In this document: positions 27,901-40,700 of the stretch, one piece after another
Position numbering within the stretch: the first letter of the stretch is position 1
How the letters are laid out: every line of letters starts with the position of its first letter
Assembly (NCBI GenBank): GCA_002104945.1
Contig: MCFH01000001.1
Span: 1,825,001 to 1,889,000, forward strand
Reading direction: 5' to 3'
Source of the DNA: Piromyces finnis
Lineage: Eukaryota > Neocallimastigomycota > Neocallimastigomycetes > Neocallimastigales > Neocallimastigaceae
DNA length: 64,000 nucleotides
Translations under genes and position numbers: made by a program
The notes under the pieces: generated by a model
The model's database searches: none
Seen by the model: only the letters and a program-made list of their open reading frames with translations
Told to the model about the DNA's origin: nothing

Positions 27901-28496
27901 AAGTAATTGATAAACCATTACACTATATAATCCAGTTAAAAAAGCATGAATATTTAGAGAGCTTACTTAAAGATAATGAATTAAAAGATAAAATTACTGA
28001 AGAAGAATCTTTAATCAAATATATAATAAAAGATATGAAAGATATTAATGCATTAAATATTTTATTAAATTATAGAAGAAATTTCTTTAAAAAAGATAAA
28101 TTTGGTAAAACCCCAATTATGTATGCTGTTGAAAGTAGCAATAAATATATCATTAATATATTATTACAAAATAAATTTAATATTGATGACACAGATAAAA
28201 ATGGTGAAACTGCCTTATTTTATGCTGTTAGAAGCAAAAAATTTGACATAATTAAATATTTAATAGAAAAAGGAACAAATGTTGAAATTAAAAATAAAGA
28301 ATATAAAAATATTTTATTTCTAGCAGTTGAATCTGAAAAGGTTCGTATTGTGGAGTATTTATTAAATAAAGTTAAAGAAAATAATTCCTTTGATATTAAT
28401 AATCGATCTCTTCTTTATTATGCAAATAAAACCAAGAAGAAGAATATTATTAATCATATTAAAAATAAAGGAATAACAAAAGAAAGTTGTATATAA
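21901..28496 (+). CDS. Giant ankyrin-repeat protein (2171 aa)
   Basis: Two exons: 21901-21926 (MNIGDLLL plus two bases of Glu) and 22007-28496, joined across an 80-bp GT-AG intron. No ATG opens the long frame near its 5' limit, which is why the short first exon is needed. Ankyrin repeats are plain at about residues 205 (NNGLTALHYAC), 380 (NDGFTALHYAC), 1115, 1394, 1535 and 2039 to the end (FGKTPIMYAV, NGETALFYAV). Residues about 694-1080 are a disordered Asn/Lys/Glu/Ile-rich insert that opens with a Lys-rich patch. An acidic SDSDD-Y motif is repeated near 1290. Between ankyrin blocks a spacer of 50-60 residues recurs four times, starting near 452, 1150, 1430 and 1907. There is no signal peptide or membrane span. 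Ankyrin repeats bind other proteins; the partner is unknown. Confidence 0.85.
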
Positions 28497-29074
28497 AAAA
28501 AAAATAAAATAATATATTTAATAATCAATTTTTTAAAAATACCTAATTAAAATATTAAAAAAACAAAACAAAAAAAAATTATATTTAATAATTATAAATT
28601 TAATTGAGTCCAATTAAAAGGAACATATGAAAATATATTTATTAAATATAATTGTTAATTAGTAAATTGCAAATGTGAAAAATTACTATTCAATTCAGTA
28701 TCAAATATAAATTAAAAATATTATATCAGAAATATTATTATAATAGATACTGTTAAATTATTCTTCTTTAATATTAATAATAACATATAACATTTATTAT
28801 TAATTATTAATATTAAAAAAGAATTCTATAATTAATAATTAAATGGAAAAAAAAAAAAAAAAAATAAAGAAAAAAAATATATGTATTTATTTTATTAAGA
28901 AAAATGACTTCGAGTACAAAATGCATCATTATATAATATTTACATTTTTATAGAAATAGTAAAAAAGAGGTATTAATTATTAAAAGATAACGGATAAGAA
29001 AAATAAAAATAAATAAATAAATAAATAAAAAAAAAAAAAGAGAGAGAAGAATGAAAAAGGTGTTAAAAATAGAT
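28497..29074. other. Spacer between convergent genes
   Basis: AT-rich 3' spacer between the ankyrin gene and the chitinase gene, which point towards each other. It has A-tracts and AATAAA words on both strands, and no coding signal or strong hairpin. Confidence 0.55.
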
Positions 29075-31411
29075 TTAACAATTAGAATTTATGATACCAC
29101 ACCAATCATTGTTTTCAACACCCCATCTCATAGTTTCAGATTCTTCATAGATAACATCACAGCCACTACAGCATGGATAACCATAAATTTCTGACCAGCA
29201 GCTTTCAATAATATTATCACATGAATATGGAGTACTACACCTATTATTTTTGATAAATAAGATTATATAAAACATTAATATTATAATAATGATATTTATA
29301 ATTTATTAAATTGAAAATATATAATTATTATATTTACCAGTCATTATTTAAAATGCCCCACTTTTGATTATCTTCATAAACAACAACACAGTCTTCACAA
29401 CATGGATATTCGGATTTTGGACAAGTATTATCATTAATAGAAGAACCATCACAACTATAACGTATATTTACAATAGATTTTAAAAAAGTATTTTTATTTA
29501 ATATTAAAAATTCTTTTAAATATTTACTTTTAAAACTTATTATCTTATTATATTTGTATTTAACTTACCCTAATTGGTTATTTATAGCAGTCAATATTTC
29601 GAAATCATCAGTATCATTTTCTAATTCCCAAACCATCATACCAGCAAAGCCATTTTCAAGAACAAATTTAGCTTTGTATCCAATACTCTCTGGATCATCA
29701 TATGAAATGATTTGTTTAGTATCCTTATTAAATAAATATGGGCATTTAACATTATCATCCCATGTACGAATCCAACTTCCTGATGAAGTGTTGTAACTTG
29801 ATAATAATATTTCATTGCGAATATTTTTGTATTTCCAACTACCACTGAATCCGCTTTCAACAATACCACAATAATTAGTCCATGAATCACTACTATCTTC
29901 ATGATCACCCCTTGGATTACCATTAACAATAGATTGATATAAACCGTTTCTTGAAGTTGAAGAAACAATCCAGCTCCTATAATAAAACAAAAAAAAAAAA
30001 AAAATATTATTAATAATAAATATTACAAATAAATAATAAATAAATATTTAATTATTTTAATTCTTTAGATATCATTGTAAGACTCTTACTTTCCATAAGT
30101 TGGAACACCAATAACAATTTTGTCTGCAGGAAATTGACCATTTAACCAATTATTAACTCCTGAGGAAATAGACAATATATCACCAGCTTCTGGGTCATAT
30201 AAAGCAGCATGATGAGAAGTAACAGACGACCAACTACCTGCGAACTATAATTTTTTAAAAAAAATAAATATATAAAATTGATACTATCTATTATTATATT
30301 AATTTATATAATAATAAAAGATATTTACGTCATAGCCCATAATGTTAATAAAATCAAAATATTCAGCATATGGAGCAAGATTTGTTATTGGCTGACCATT
30401 TTTTTCAAATGGAGTAATACTGACAGCTGCAGAAATTATATTTTCATTACCAATATATTCACGTAATATTTTTAAAAGTTTTAAATAATTATCGGTATCA
30501 TTGGCATAATCCGGGCTTTATTAACGAACAAATGAATAGATTATTAGATTATTATAACTTATATAAATTATAGGTTTCTTTAATGAAATATCATTAAAAT
30601 ACTTACTTATTGCAAGCACCTTTTTTGAAAAATAAAATTAATAAATCATTTACATTTAAAAATAAAAATATTATTATATAAATATATTATTATGACAATA
30701 GTATTTTATCTTAATTCATTACCTTCTCTTCCTGGATATTCCCAATCAATATCGATACCATCAATGTGATAGGTATCAATAAGATTTTTACAACTTTCAG
30801 CAAATTTTTTCATATTATTTTCAGAAGATGTCATTTTAGTAAAATAACGACTTCCATACCAACCACCAACTGACATAAGAACTTTTACATCTTGATTATG
30901 AGCAGCTGTAACTACTTCATTTAAAATCCAACCTTCATAACCAGTTAATGCATATGTATTTGGGTCAATGACAGCAAAAGCTAATGAATATTAAAAAAAT
31001 ATATATTTATTTTATTTTAATTTAAACTATTATTTAACATTTTGTTTTTAATTTCAAACTTATTCTTATCTCTTCATTATTAGTAATAGTTTCAATATTA
31101 ATAAATATTAAATGTCAATTATAGTTTATATACTTATTAAATATATACATTAAATGAAATATTAAAGATTTATGTATACATTTAAAAAGTTCACATATTT
31201 TATTTAAAAATAAATAATTATGTAAATTACCATAGTTAAGATGGGTAAATTTTGAAAAGTCTATACGGCTAACTGGGTAACTTGAATATCTCCATTCACT
31301 AAAATAGGCAATAATTTTTTTTGTGTCGATACAACTATTTTTTTTGGTATTATTAAAAGCTAACACATTTGCTAAAGAAACTAATATAGTAGTTAAAAAT
31401 AATAATTTCAT
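29075..31411 (-). CDS. GH18 chitinase with two C-terminal fungal dockerins
   Basis: Eight exons (5' to 3'): 31411-31231, 30980-30723, 30619-30607, 30515-30329, 30244-30090, 29976-29569, 29454-29338, 29240-29075; 494 aa in one frame. Residues 1-18 are a signal peptide. The GH18 barrel shows KKIIAYFSEWR, HLNYAFAV, VLMSVGGW, the catalytic DGIDIDWE (Asp137, Asp139, Glu141), INIMGYD and MMVWELEND. Two dockerins follow at about 402-440 (CPKSEYPCCEDC ... WGILNNDW) and 441-494 (CWSEIYGYPCC ... WGVENNDWCG). The enzyme should hydrolyse chitin by substrate-assisted catalysis and attach to cohesin scaffolds outside the cell. Exon 3 is only 13 nt. Exon 7 (117 nt) codes for one dockerin and is bounded by two phase-2 introns. 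The substrate could be fungal walls or another GlcNAc polymer. Confidence 0.9.
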
Positions 31412-33134
31412 TGTCTTTTAAATACTTAATACAATATTGATTACTATTTATATTTATCTAAATAAATATCCACTTTTTTATATATTATTATATATATTAC
31501 TCTTCAAATAAATTCTAGATTATAAATGAAAAACAAAATCAACTTTTTCTCTTCTTTTATATTGACAACATTACAAATATTAATATTTTTTTCATTATGA
31601 ATATTAATTATATACAAATTTACTGTTATATTAGTATATATATATAATATATTATTTTAATAAATATGATTTACTCATATAATATATTATATAAATTATC
31701 TATCTATATACAAAAAATTAATATATTACATTTCTATATTTTCTCAAATAAAGAGAAATATATTTCATTGTTTAAAAAATTATTTATTTATTTACTTTTA
31801 TTGATTGATTTAATTAGAATACTATTTATTCATTCATTCATATTACTCGCAAATTATTAAATAAATTTCAAATTTTTATAAATAATAATTATAACAATAG
31901 TAAAATTTTGAATAAATACTATTATTATGATTACTTAAAATATAAAACTGAAACTATTATAATATAAAATATTCTCATAAAAATTATAATAACATAATTT
32001 CTTGTACGTCTTATAAATAAAAAAAAAAAAAAAAACAGCACAATTTAGGTAAACTATCCATAAATTTTAAATAAATTTAAAATATATTATGTGCATTTAA
32101 TATTAAAAAAAAAAAAAATAGATTTTCTGTATAATTAAATAACCTCAATAATTACATTCATTTATGAAGTATTTAATGGGAAATTATATGATTTAAATTT
32201 TCTCTCTAATTATAATTGAAATATACAAAGTATATGCAATTTAATTCATTAATATATCATTTACAATCAAAGTAATGTTAATACTATAAGAATAAAAATA
32301 AAATTATGTATTGAATGAAATTTTCTAAGCTATTCATTGCTTTAATGTTTTGAACATCTGAAAACAAAATAAACTATTTTCTGTAAAATTAAAGAAAAAG
32401 AAAAACAGAAATTAAATTGCTATTTAATTTAAAAAAATTTTAGAAGAATATTAATTACTAATAAATTAGCTATTAGTAATAAATAGAAAAGTTTGAAATG
32501 GTTAGTAAAAGAATTATAACACCTTCTCGAGGTAATATTAATTTTATAAGCTTTATTATTAATTATTTTTAGTAATTATTAGTAATTATTAGTAATAGAA
32601 AATAAAATAATTATAAAGCCTCAATTGAAGCTCTAGTATAAATAGTTGAAGAAAAAACTAGTTAAGCTTCAAATGAGAATTATTTTCAATATTATATAAA
32701 AACTTTTTATTATTACTTTTACTTAAAAAAGTCCTCTTTTAAATATTAATAAAAATTAGATTTTAATTTAAACCTAAATAATTAATAAAAGAAATTTTTA
32801 AATAAATTTTTAATAAATTTTTATTATTGTTATTTTTTAAATTTTTATCAAACTTAAATTAATAATAAAATAATCTCTATTCACCAGTATACCAAACGAT
32901 ATATCATTTAATTAAAAGATAAACTTTTTTTACATAATTTTTTTTCTTTTCTGTTTTCGTCATATTATATTCTATTAGTACGTACACTTGAAAGCATTTT
33001 CGTATTTTTCTTATAATATTAATTTTTATTATTAAAATTAAAAGTATTGATAAAAAAAAAGATTTTATTTTATATTATTATTTAATAAATAAATGTAGTA
33101 AATGTGGTGTATTAAATAAGTTTGAATTTATTTG

Positions 33135-33166
<32 letters not shown>

Positions 33167-34004
33167 AATTAATAATAAGAAGAAGATAAAGAAGAAACAA
33201 CAATAATAATAAGAAATGATAATAATAATAGTAAGAAGAAATAATAATAAGAATAATAATAATAATAAATATATAATTTTAATTTTATGATTATTGAATT
33301 ATAATTATATATATAATATATATATAATATTAATGGATAATAATAAAAGACATAGTGAAAATATATATGAATTGATAAAAAACAAATTTGCAATTCAAAT
33401 TTAAAATTTGAATCTTTTCTTTTTTTTAAAAAAAAAAAACCTTCCAATTAAATGTTACACGAAATATTAATAAATTTAAAGATTATCTATTTATAGTTAT
33501 AAATTAATTACTTCTAATTTTTATTTAATTATTTTGTTTTTTGTTTGGTTTTTAATAAAAATGTTTTTGTTTTAAATTGTTTTTTTCATATAATTGGGTT
33601 TCGAAAAAAAGGTTCAAAAGTAAAAATATCTTTTATATAGTTATTATTTTTTAATAAAAAAAAATAATACCTTAAATTATTATAACTTTATTTAGTTATA
33701 TTAATTAAAAATATTAACTAAATAATTTTAAAATGTACAAACAAACCGAATTTTTCTTTTAATAATTCCAAACTTGATTTTTAATGAACCATAAAAAATT
33801 TTAGTATCTAAAAATTATTATATAAATAATTGTTTTTTTTTTAAAAATTCTTTACTTTTTTTAAAAATAATAATAGTAATAATAAAATAAAATACAATAA
33901 AAATTATATCTAATAGATAAAACTTTATAATAAATTCATTTATACATAAAAATAAACTTTACAACTACTATCTGTAATAATATAATTAATATTTTTTACT
34001 TATA
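31412..34004. other. Intergenic region
   Basis: Upstream of both the minus-strand chitinase gene and the plus-strand pseudogene. No coding region is supported; the frame at 31666-31860 is Ile/Tyr/Leu noise. Degenerate AAT/AAG microsatellite sequence lies at about 33135-33265 and a T(n)A(n) hairpin near 33420-33440. Confidence 0.55.
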
Positions 34005-35880
34005 ATGTTTATTATTGATAAAAAAGAGTTTAAAGGAAACTCAGAATTAAAGAAAAAACAGTCTATTACTACTGAAGATAAAGAAACGTATGAAAATTAA
34101 CTTTATGCATTTTATTTCTAAAAATTACTAATTATATCTTTTAACTATCAACTAAATTACATATTAATTTTAGTATAAAAATCTTTGATACAGACAACAT
34201 AATTGAAAGAATTAATATTCGTTTCAGTGGTGTTGTTAAAGATAAAGAAGCAATTATTGCAAAAGAAAATATTTTACCTATACCATTCAAAGATGTTCCA
34301 AGTCCAAATTTTCCTGAACCTTGGTTAACTGTATCTTTTGAAAAATTTCTTTCTCTTATTAAAGCTTTAGCTTACGTTCTAAAAAAAAAAAATATGATAA
34401 CTTCATCTTCTTCTCAAGCCATTATTAAAAATGGACAATATTCAAGTTAGTTAAATAATATCATAATTGAAATATATAATTTAATATAAAACAATTAGCT
34501 AATTAATTTTATTCTGTTTACCTAATTTAATTCATAATTTAAAATAAGAAATAAAGTTTGTTTCATGGCAATGTATTAATGCTACTGAAATTTGTCGACA
34601 ATATATTTACCCTTTCATGAAATTATATTCTCCTCTATTCATTAAGTAATTCAATTATACATATTTATAAATAATTATTTAACTACATTATTTAAAATAT
34701 TATTATAAAATTTCATTATTTAATATTTTTTCTTATAATTAAAATAATAGTATTCCGTTTCATCATGCTATGGGTGTGATTTGTACAATTGCATACTCTA
34801 TAACTAACGGAAGTAGTTTAATTTATCATACTTAGCAATTATACGATATTGTTTCCAGAAATAATATTAGATGATATGGCCAATACTAGGGCTATCAATA
34901 CAATGCAATTTCCATTCCATGTTAGTATTAAATTTATATTTATTAATTAATAAAGATATTTTCCTATATAGTGTTTTTCACTAATATTTTTAAATTTTGT
35001 ATTGATTGCTTATATAAATTTTTAAATTAGTACGCTGAATATAAAATGTTGTTTGATAATAATCATCCAAGATGTCCAATATGGAAAAAATATTTTGATG
35101 AAACATCTAAATTCAGATGTTTTATAAGCGGTGCTCCTTTAAATCCAATGGTCAAAAAATGGTTTAAGGATACTTTAAATATTAATAGTATTTCTTGTTT
35201 TGGATCATCTGAAGGTAGACTCATATTATATGAAAATCATACTGATCCACTATTACCGGGTGAAGAAGGATATTTTTGTAGAATTCCATGGATTGACTTC
35301 CTCTTAAAACCACTTAATGATGATGATCCTAATATCGGTGAACTTTATACTCATTCTGATGTCTCTGTTCTTGGCTACTTTGGAAGAGCTAAACCTGGTG
35401 AATTTTATGATTCTCCTGTTCCAGGAATGCGTTGTGACATTGGCACAGCTAATGAATCTAATGAATTTAATGAATCTAATGAAAATGGTGGAAATGGTAG
35501 AAATGAGATTGTTGAAAATAAAAATATATTAAACAAAACAAATGAAAATTTCTCTAACAAAATTCAAGCAAACTAATATATTATCAAGAAAATTGAATAA
35601 ATACTTCTCTCCTGCCATCCTCTTCAACTACGGTAATACTTATGCTCTAGCTATATTCATTACTGGAAATACAGAAAAAAGAAATAAAGACTTTAAAGAA
35701 TCTATTTCTTCTTCTTCACCTCATGAAAAATAATGAAAAGATCGCTATCATCGGTATAGGTCTTCGTTTACCTGGCGCTATTAACAATGCTAAATCTTTA
35801 TGGATGTCTTTAGCTAAAGGAGAGGATTGTGTTTTACCACCTCTTAAAAACAGAGACTTACATCGTAATTACGTTAATAA
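34005..35880 (+). pseudogene. Decayed partial copy of the adjacent A-ACP-KS-AT gene
   Basis: Follows the intact gene at 37227-43373 exon by exon, with introns at the same places: ATG at 34005, exon 2 from about 34175, then fragments of exons 3, 4 and 5. Lesions seen: about 416 bp missing from exon 2 after LAYVLKKK; an in-frame TAG at about 34833 (CATACTTAG against CATACCCAA) followed by a frame loss; about 580 bp missing after CDIGTA; about 270 bp missing after FSNKIQAN, which removes the ACP serine and shifts frame; a small deletion near 35729; and truncation just inside the ketosynthase, where homology stops at AATTACGTTAATAAA. Stretches such as 35281-35448 are essentially identical to the intact gene, while exons 3-4 and the first part of exon 5 are far more diverged. 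No functional synthase can be made. Confidence 0.9.
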
Positions 35881-37226
35881 AATAAATATAAAATTAATAT
35901 TATATATATGACGAAAATAATGCATTTTATATTTTCTTTTTTTTTTTGTAATATGGTTAAATTATAGAAAAAAAAGATATTATTTTATATTTTTTCTTTT
36001 TCATTAGCTATTTTTATTATTATTATTAGTATTAGTATTATTATTATGTTTATGTTTATTATGTTTATTATTATTTCTAAAAAAAAATGTTTTGTTTTTT
36101 ATGACAAATTTTTATTGCCTGAAATAATGAGATTTTAATAAACCTATCATCATAATTACAAAAATAAATGTATACAGTAACTATTATTGTATACATTTGC
36201 TTTTGTAATTCTGAAAAAGAAAATATTAATATTATTATTCTGATCTTTTTAATCTTATCCACTATTCACTATAATAAAGAAAATACAAAGTTAAATATAT
36301 TAGTCATATATTAAAGTATGTCCAGTATATTTACTTATTGTAACACTATATTAAAAAATTTAAAAAAAATGAAATAAAGCCTAAATATTGTATTATATAA
36401 ATAAAATTTAATTAAAATGGGAAATCTGTATCCTAAAATACAAAAAAAAAAATAAATTCTATGGTCTTTATTAAAAATATAAAAAGATATATTTTTGTTC
36501 ATTTCATTATAGTGATATATATATCTATTATGGATATGATTAAATATTATTTATTTCATTATTTTCTATGCCCATATGTCCATTATATAAAAATTATTAA
36601 ATTAAGTAATTAATATAAAACCTTTTTTTAATTTTAAAAAAAAGGTTTGTTAAGTAAAACATAATTAAAAGCAGTTCTTTAATTATATTAACAGTTACAC
36701 AAAATTAAATTTCTTAATTTTCTTTAAAATAACATTTTAAAAAAAAAAAACAATTTACCTATAATTATATTAAATAGAGTTTATAATGTTGATTAATAAT
36801 TTCTATTCCTTCATTAAAAAATAAATTTATTATTGGATAATTAATTAAAATAAATATAAATCGTTTACATAGTTTTTCTTCAAAACAAAAAACATAATTA
36901 ATGATTTCTTTATATGGAAATGAATGAAAAATAAAAGAATTAAAAAATAAATTGATTTAGAAATGTAGTTTGATTATTGGTTATTATTTATTAATTGAAA
37001 AAAAATATATATTTTTTTTTATCTTTATCGAAATAAAATAAAATATAAATACCTATTAAATAACATTTATTATATATTTTTAGTAGTAAAAAAAAAATAA
37101 ATAAATAAATTTCAAATTCCATATTATTCATATTTATAATTTATAACAAATAACAATAGAAATATTAAAAAATTATTATATTTATTCTGTAAATAATAAG
37201 AAGAATTTAATTTAAAATATATAGAA
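35881..37226. other. Intergenic region
   Basis: Between the pseudogene and the intact paralogue. It includes an (ATT)n/ATGTTT compound repeat at about 36012-36072 and a hairpin at about 36620-36647 (CC, T-tract, AATTTT, A-tract, GG). The last few hundred bases are the presumed promoter of the intact gene. No coding signal. Confidence 0.55.
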
Positions 37227-37455
37227 ATGGTTTTTATTGATGAAACTGATTTTAGAGGTAATCTCGCTTTAGAAAAAAAACTTTTTTTAACTACTGAAGA
37301 TGAAGAAACGTACGTATATAATATAATATAAATATATTTTTAAAAAGAAAAAACATATATTCAATTATTTTTTTTAATTGAATCTCATTTTGTAATTACT
37401 TTAATTCCTCTTCCTCCTCATTATTAATTATTAATTATTATTATTATTATTATTA

Positions 37456-37486
<31 letters not shown>

Positions 37487-37487
37487 C

Positions 37488-37583
<96 letters not shown>

Positions 37584-37671
37584 GTTTATTATTATGTTTA
37601 TTATTATTATTATTATTATGTTTATTATTATTATTATTATTATTATTATGTTTATTATTATTATTATTATG

Positions 37672-37712
<41 letters not shown>

Positions 37713-40700
37713 GTTTATTATGTTTATTATTATTATTATATTTATTATTATGTTTATTATATTTATTATTAATATGTTTATTATTATTATATATCTCATA
37801 AAATAAAAATATTCTTTTAGAAAGATATTATATGACTCTGATAATATAATCGATAAAATCAATATTCGTTTCAGTGGTGTTGTTAAAGATAAAGAAGCAA
37901 TTATTGCAAAAGAAAATATTTTACCTATACCATTCAAAGGTGTTCCAAGTCCAAATTTTCCTGAACCTTGGTTAACCGTATCTTTTGAAGAATTTCTTTC
38001 TCTTATTAAAGCTTTAGCTTACGTTCTAAAAAAGAAATATGATTTTGCCCCTGGAACAAGAGTAGGTATCATTGCTAATTCTCTACCAATGACTCAATTA
38101 ATGATCTATGCTTTATGGATGATTCGTTGTATTGTTGTTAATATCCCACCAAAACTAGGTAATGACGTTAAACAATATTGGGTTAAACATTGTGATGTTA
38201 AAATGATTTTCTATGATATGAATTTCAGACCTTCAACAAATGAGGAAGAAAATAAAAAATTAAACAAGCAAAGCCAATGGATTTGGAAATGGTATCATGA
38301 TTTAACTGAAGAAGATGAAGGTTTAAGTGCTGGCAAAGAAGGTGTTTTAATGTCATACATTTATGATGAAGAATTCCGTAATGAAATTTTACAAACAAAA
38401 TTAGAAGGAAAGGGTTATGAAAGAAAAGGTGATAAAGATGATGTTCTCACAGTTATTGGTACTTCATCTTCTTCTCAAGCCATTATTAAAAATGGACAAT
38501 ATTCTAGTAAGTTAAATTATATACTATTCAAATTACAATAAATTTTAAACTATGTATCTAAAATTCATTCTTTTATTAATATTTTTCAAAAATTAAGAAA
38601 TGAAATTCGTTCCATGGCAATGTGTCCATATTGTAGATAAATATAATGCATATCGTGCACCATTTGTAAAAAAATATTCACCATTATTCAAGCTGTAAAG
38701 TTTCATTTTATAGTGGCATAACTATCTTTATATTAATAATTTCAATATATTGATTTAATTATTTTTTACATTAAAAAATTTTCATTTTTAATAAAATAAT
38801 TAATAATAGTGTACCATTCCATCATGCTATGGGTGTAGCTTGTACTATTGGTTATTCAATTGGTAATGGTAGTGGTATCATTTATCATACCCAACAGTTA
38901 CAAGATATTGGTTTCATTCCAGAAATGGTATTAGATGATATGGCAGAAACAAGGCCTCTTAATACTTTCCAATTCCCATTCCATGTAACTATTTTTACTT
39001 ATTTTATAAAAAAACATAAATTATATTATTTCATATTTATTAATTAAAATATCTATAACTTTTTTTACTATTTAATATATTTTTTTCATATATTAATAAA
39101 AATACTATAGTATGGTGAATATAAAAAGTTGTTTGATAATAATCATCCAAGATGTTCAATATGGAAAAAATATCTTGATGAAACAAAAGAACATAGAAAT
39201 TTTGTTACTGGTGGTGGTCCTTTAAATCCAATGGTCAAAAAATGGTTTATTGATAATCTTGATGTTTATATTACTAATGGTCTTGGCTCAACCGAAGGTG
39301 GTAATATTATGTTTGAAGATTATGTAACCCGTCCACCAATTCCAGGTGAAGAAGGATACTTTATGAGAATTCCATGGATTGACTTCCTCTTAAAACCACT
39401 TAATGATGATGATCCTAATATCGGTGAACTTTATACTCATTCTGATGTCTCTGTTCTTGGCTACTTTGGAAGAGCTAAACCTGGTGAATTTTATGATTCT
39501 CCTGTTCCAGGAATGCGTTGTGACATTGGCACAGATGAAATCTTTGTTAATATACACGGTAAAAGATATTACAAAACTAATGATATAGTAAAACGTTCAC
39601 CTATTTCTGGAAGATATAGATATGTTTCTAGAATTGATAGTATTATTACATTTGCAACAGGTTTAAAAATGAATCCTCTACCATTTGAGGGTGCAATCAC
39701 TTATGAATGTAAAAATATTACTCGTTGCTGTCTCATTTTAGATTTCACTCAAACTGAGGTGGTTTGTTTTGTCGAACCAAATTGGAATGAAATCATCATT
39801 GACAATAAAAATTTCGATACTTCGATCGATCCTTCAACTCTTGACAAAGAAACTATTAAATCTATGAATAAGGCTGCTAAACAGCAAACCTGGAATAGCA
39901 TTTACAAGGTTTTGATGGATGAAAAAAAGAGCTTAACTAGTTGGACTAAACAATTAACTATCAATAATATTTATATTATTGATTATGGAAAAAAATTCCC
40001 AAGCACAGATAAAGGTTCTCTTTCAAGAAGAGTTGCTAGATTACAATACAATCATGTTTTAAAATATATTTCTAAATTAATCAGTGGTGAAATTACCGAA
40101 ATTCCTGATGAACCTAATGAACCTAATGAATCTAATGAAAATGGTGGAAATGGTGGAAATGAGATTGTTGAAAATAAAAATATATTAAACAAAACAAATG
40201 AAAATTTCTCTAACAAAATTCAAGCAAACTTTAATAAAAGTACGGTTGATAAGATTCTTGATATGGAAGATAATGAAGACATTTCAAAAAATGATAATGC
40301 AAAGAATATTAAAGTCAAAAAGGAAAATTCAAATGAAATTAAAAAGAGTAATGAAGAAATTACTAAAGAAATCGAGGATTGTATAATGCTTATTTATCAG
40401 TCAATTAAAGAAATTATTCCTTCAACTCCTGACTTCGAATTATTCAATCCTGAAAATCCTTTCAATATTTATGGTATTGATTCACTCTCTACTATCAAAT
40501 TAACTAATATATTATCAAGAAAATTGAATAAATACTTCTCTCCTGCCATCCTCTTCAACTACGGTAATACTTATGCTCTCGCTAAATTCATTACTGGAAA
40601 TACAGAAAAAAGAAATAAAGACTTTAAAGAATCTATTCCTTCTTCTTCACCTCATGAAAAGAAAAATAGTGAAAAGATCGCTATCATCGGTATGGGTCTT

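Noticed and set aside
31666-31860. 64-codon plus-strand frame starting with ATG
   Set aside because: The composition (Ile, Tyr, Leu, Phe, Lys) is that of random AT-rich DNA, with no domain or context support.
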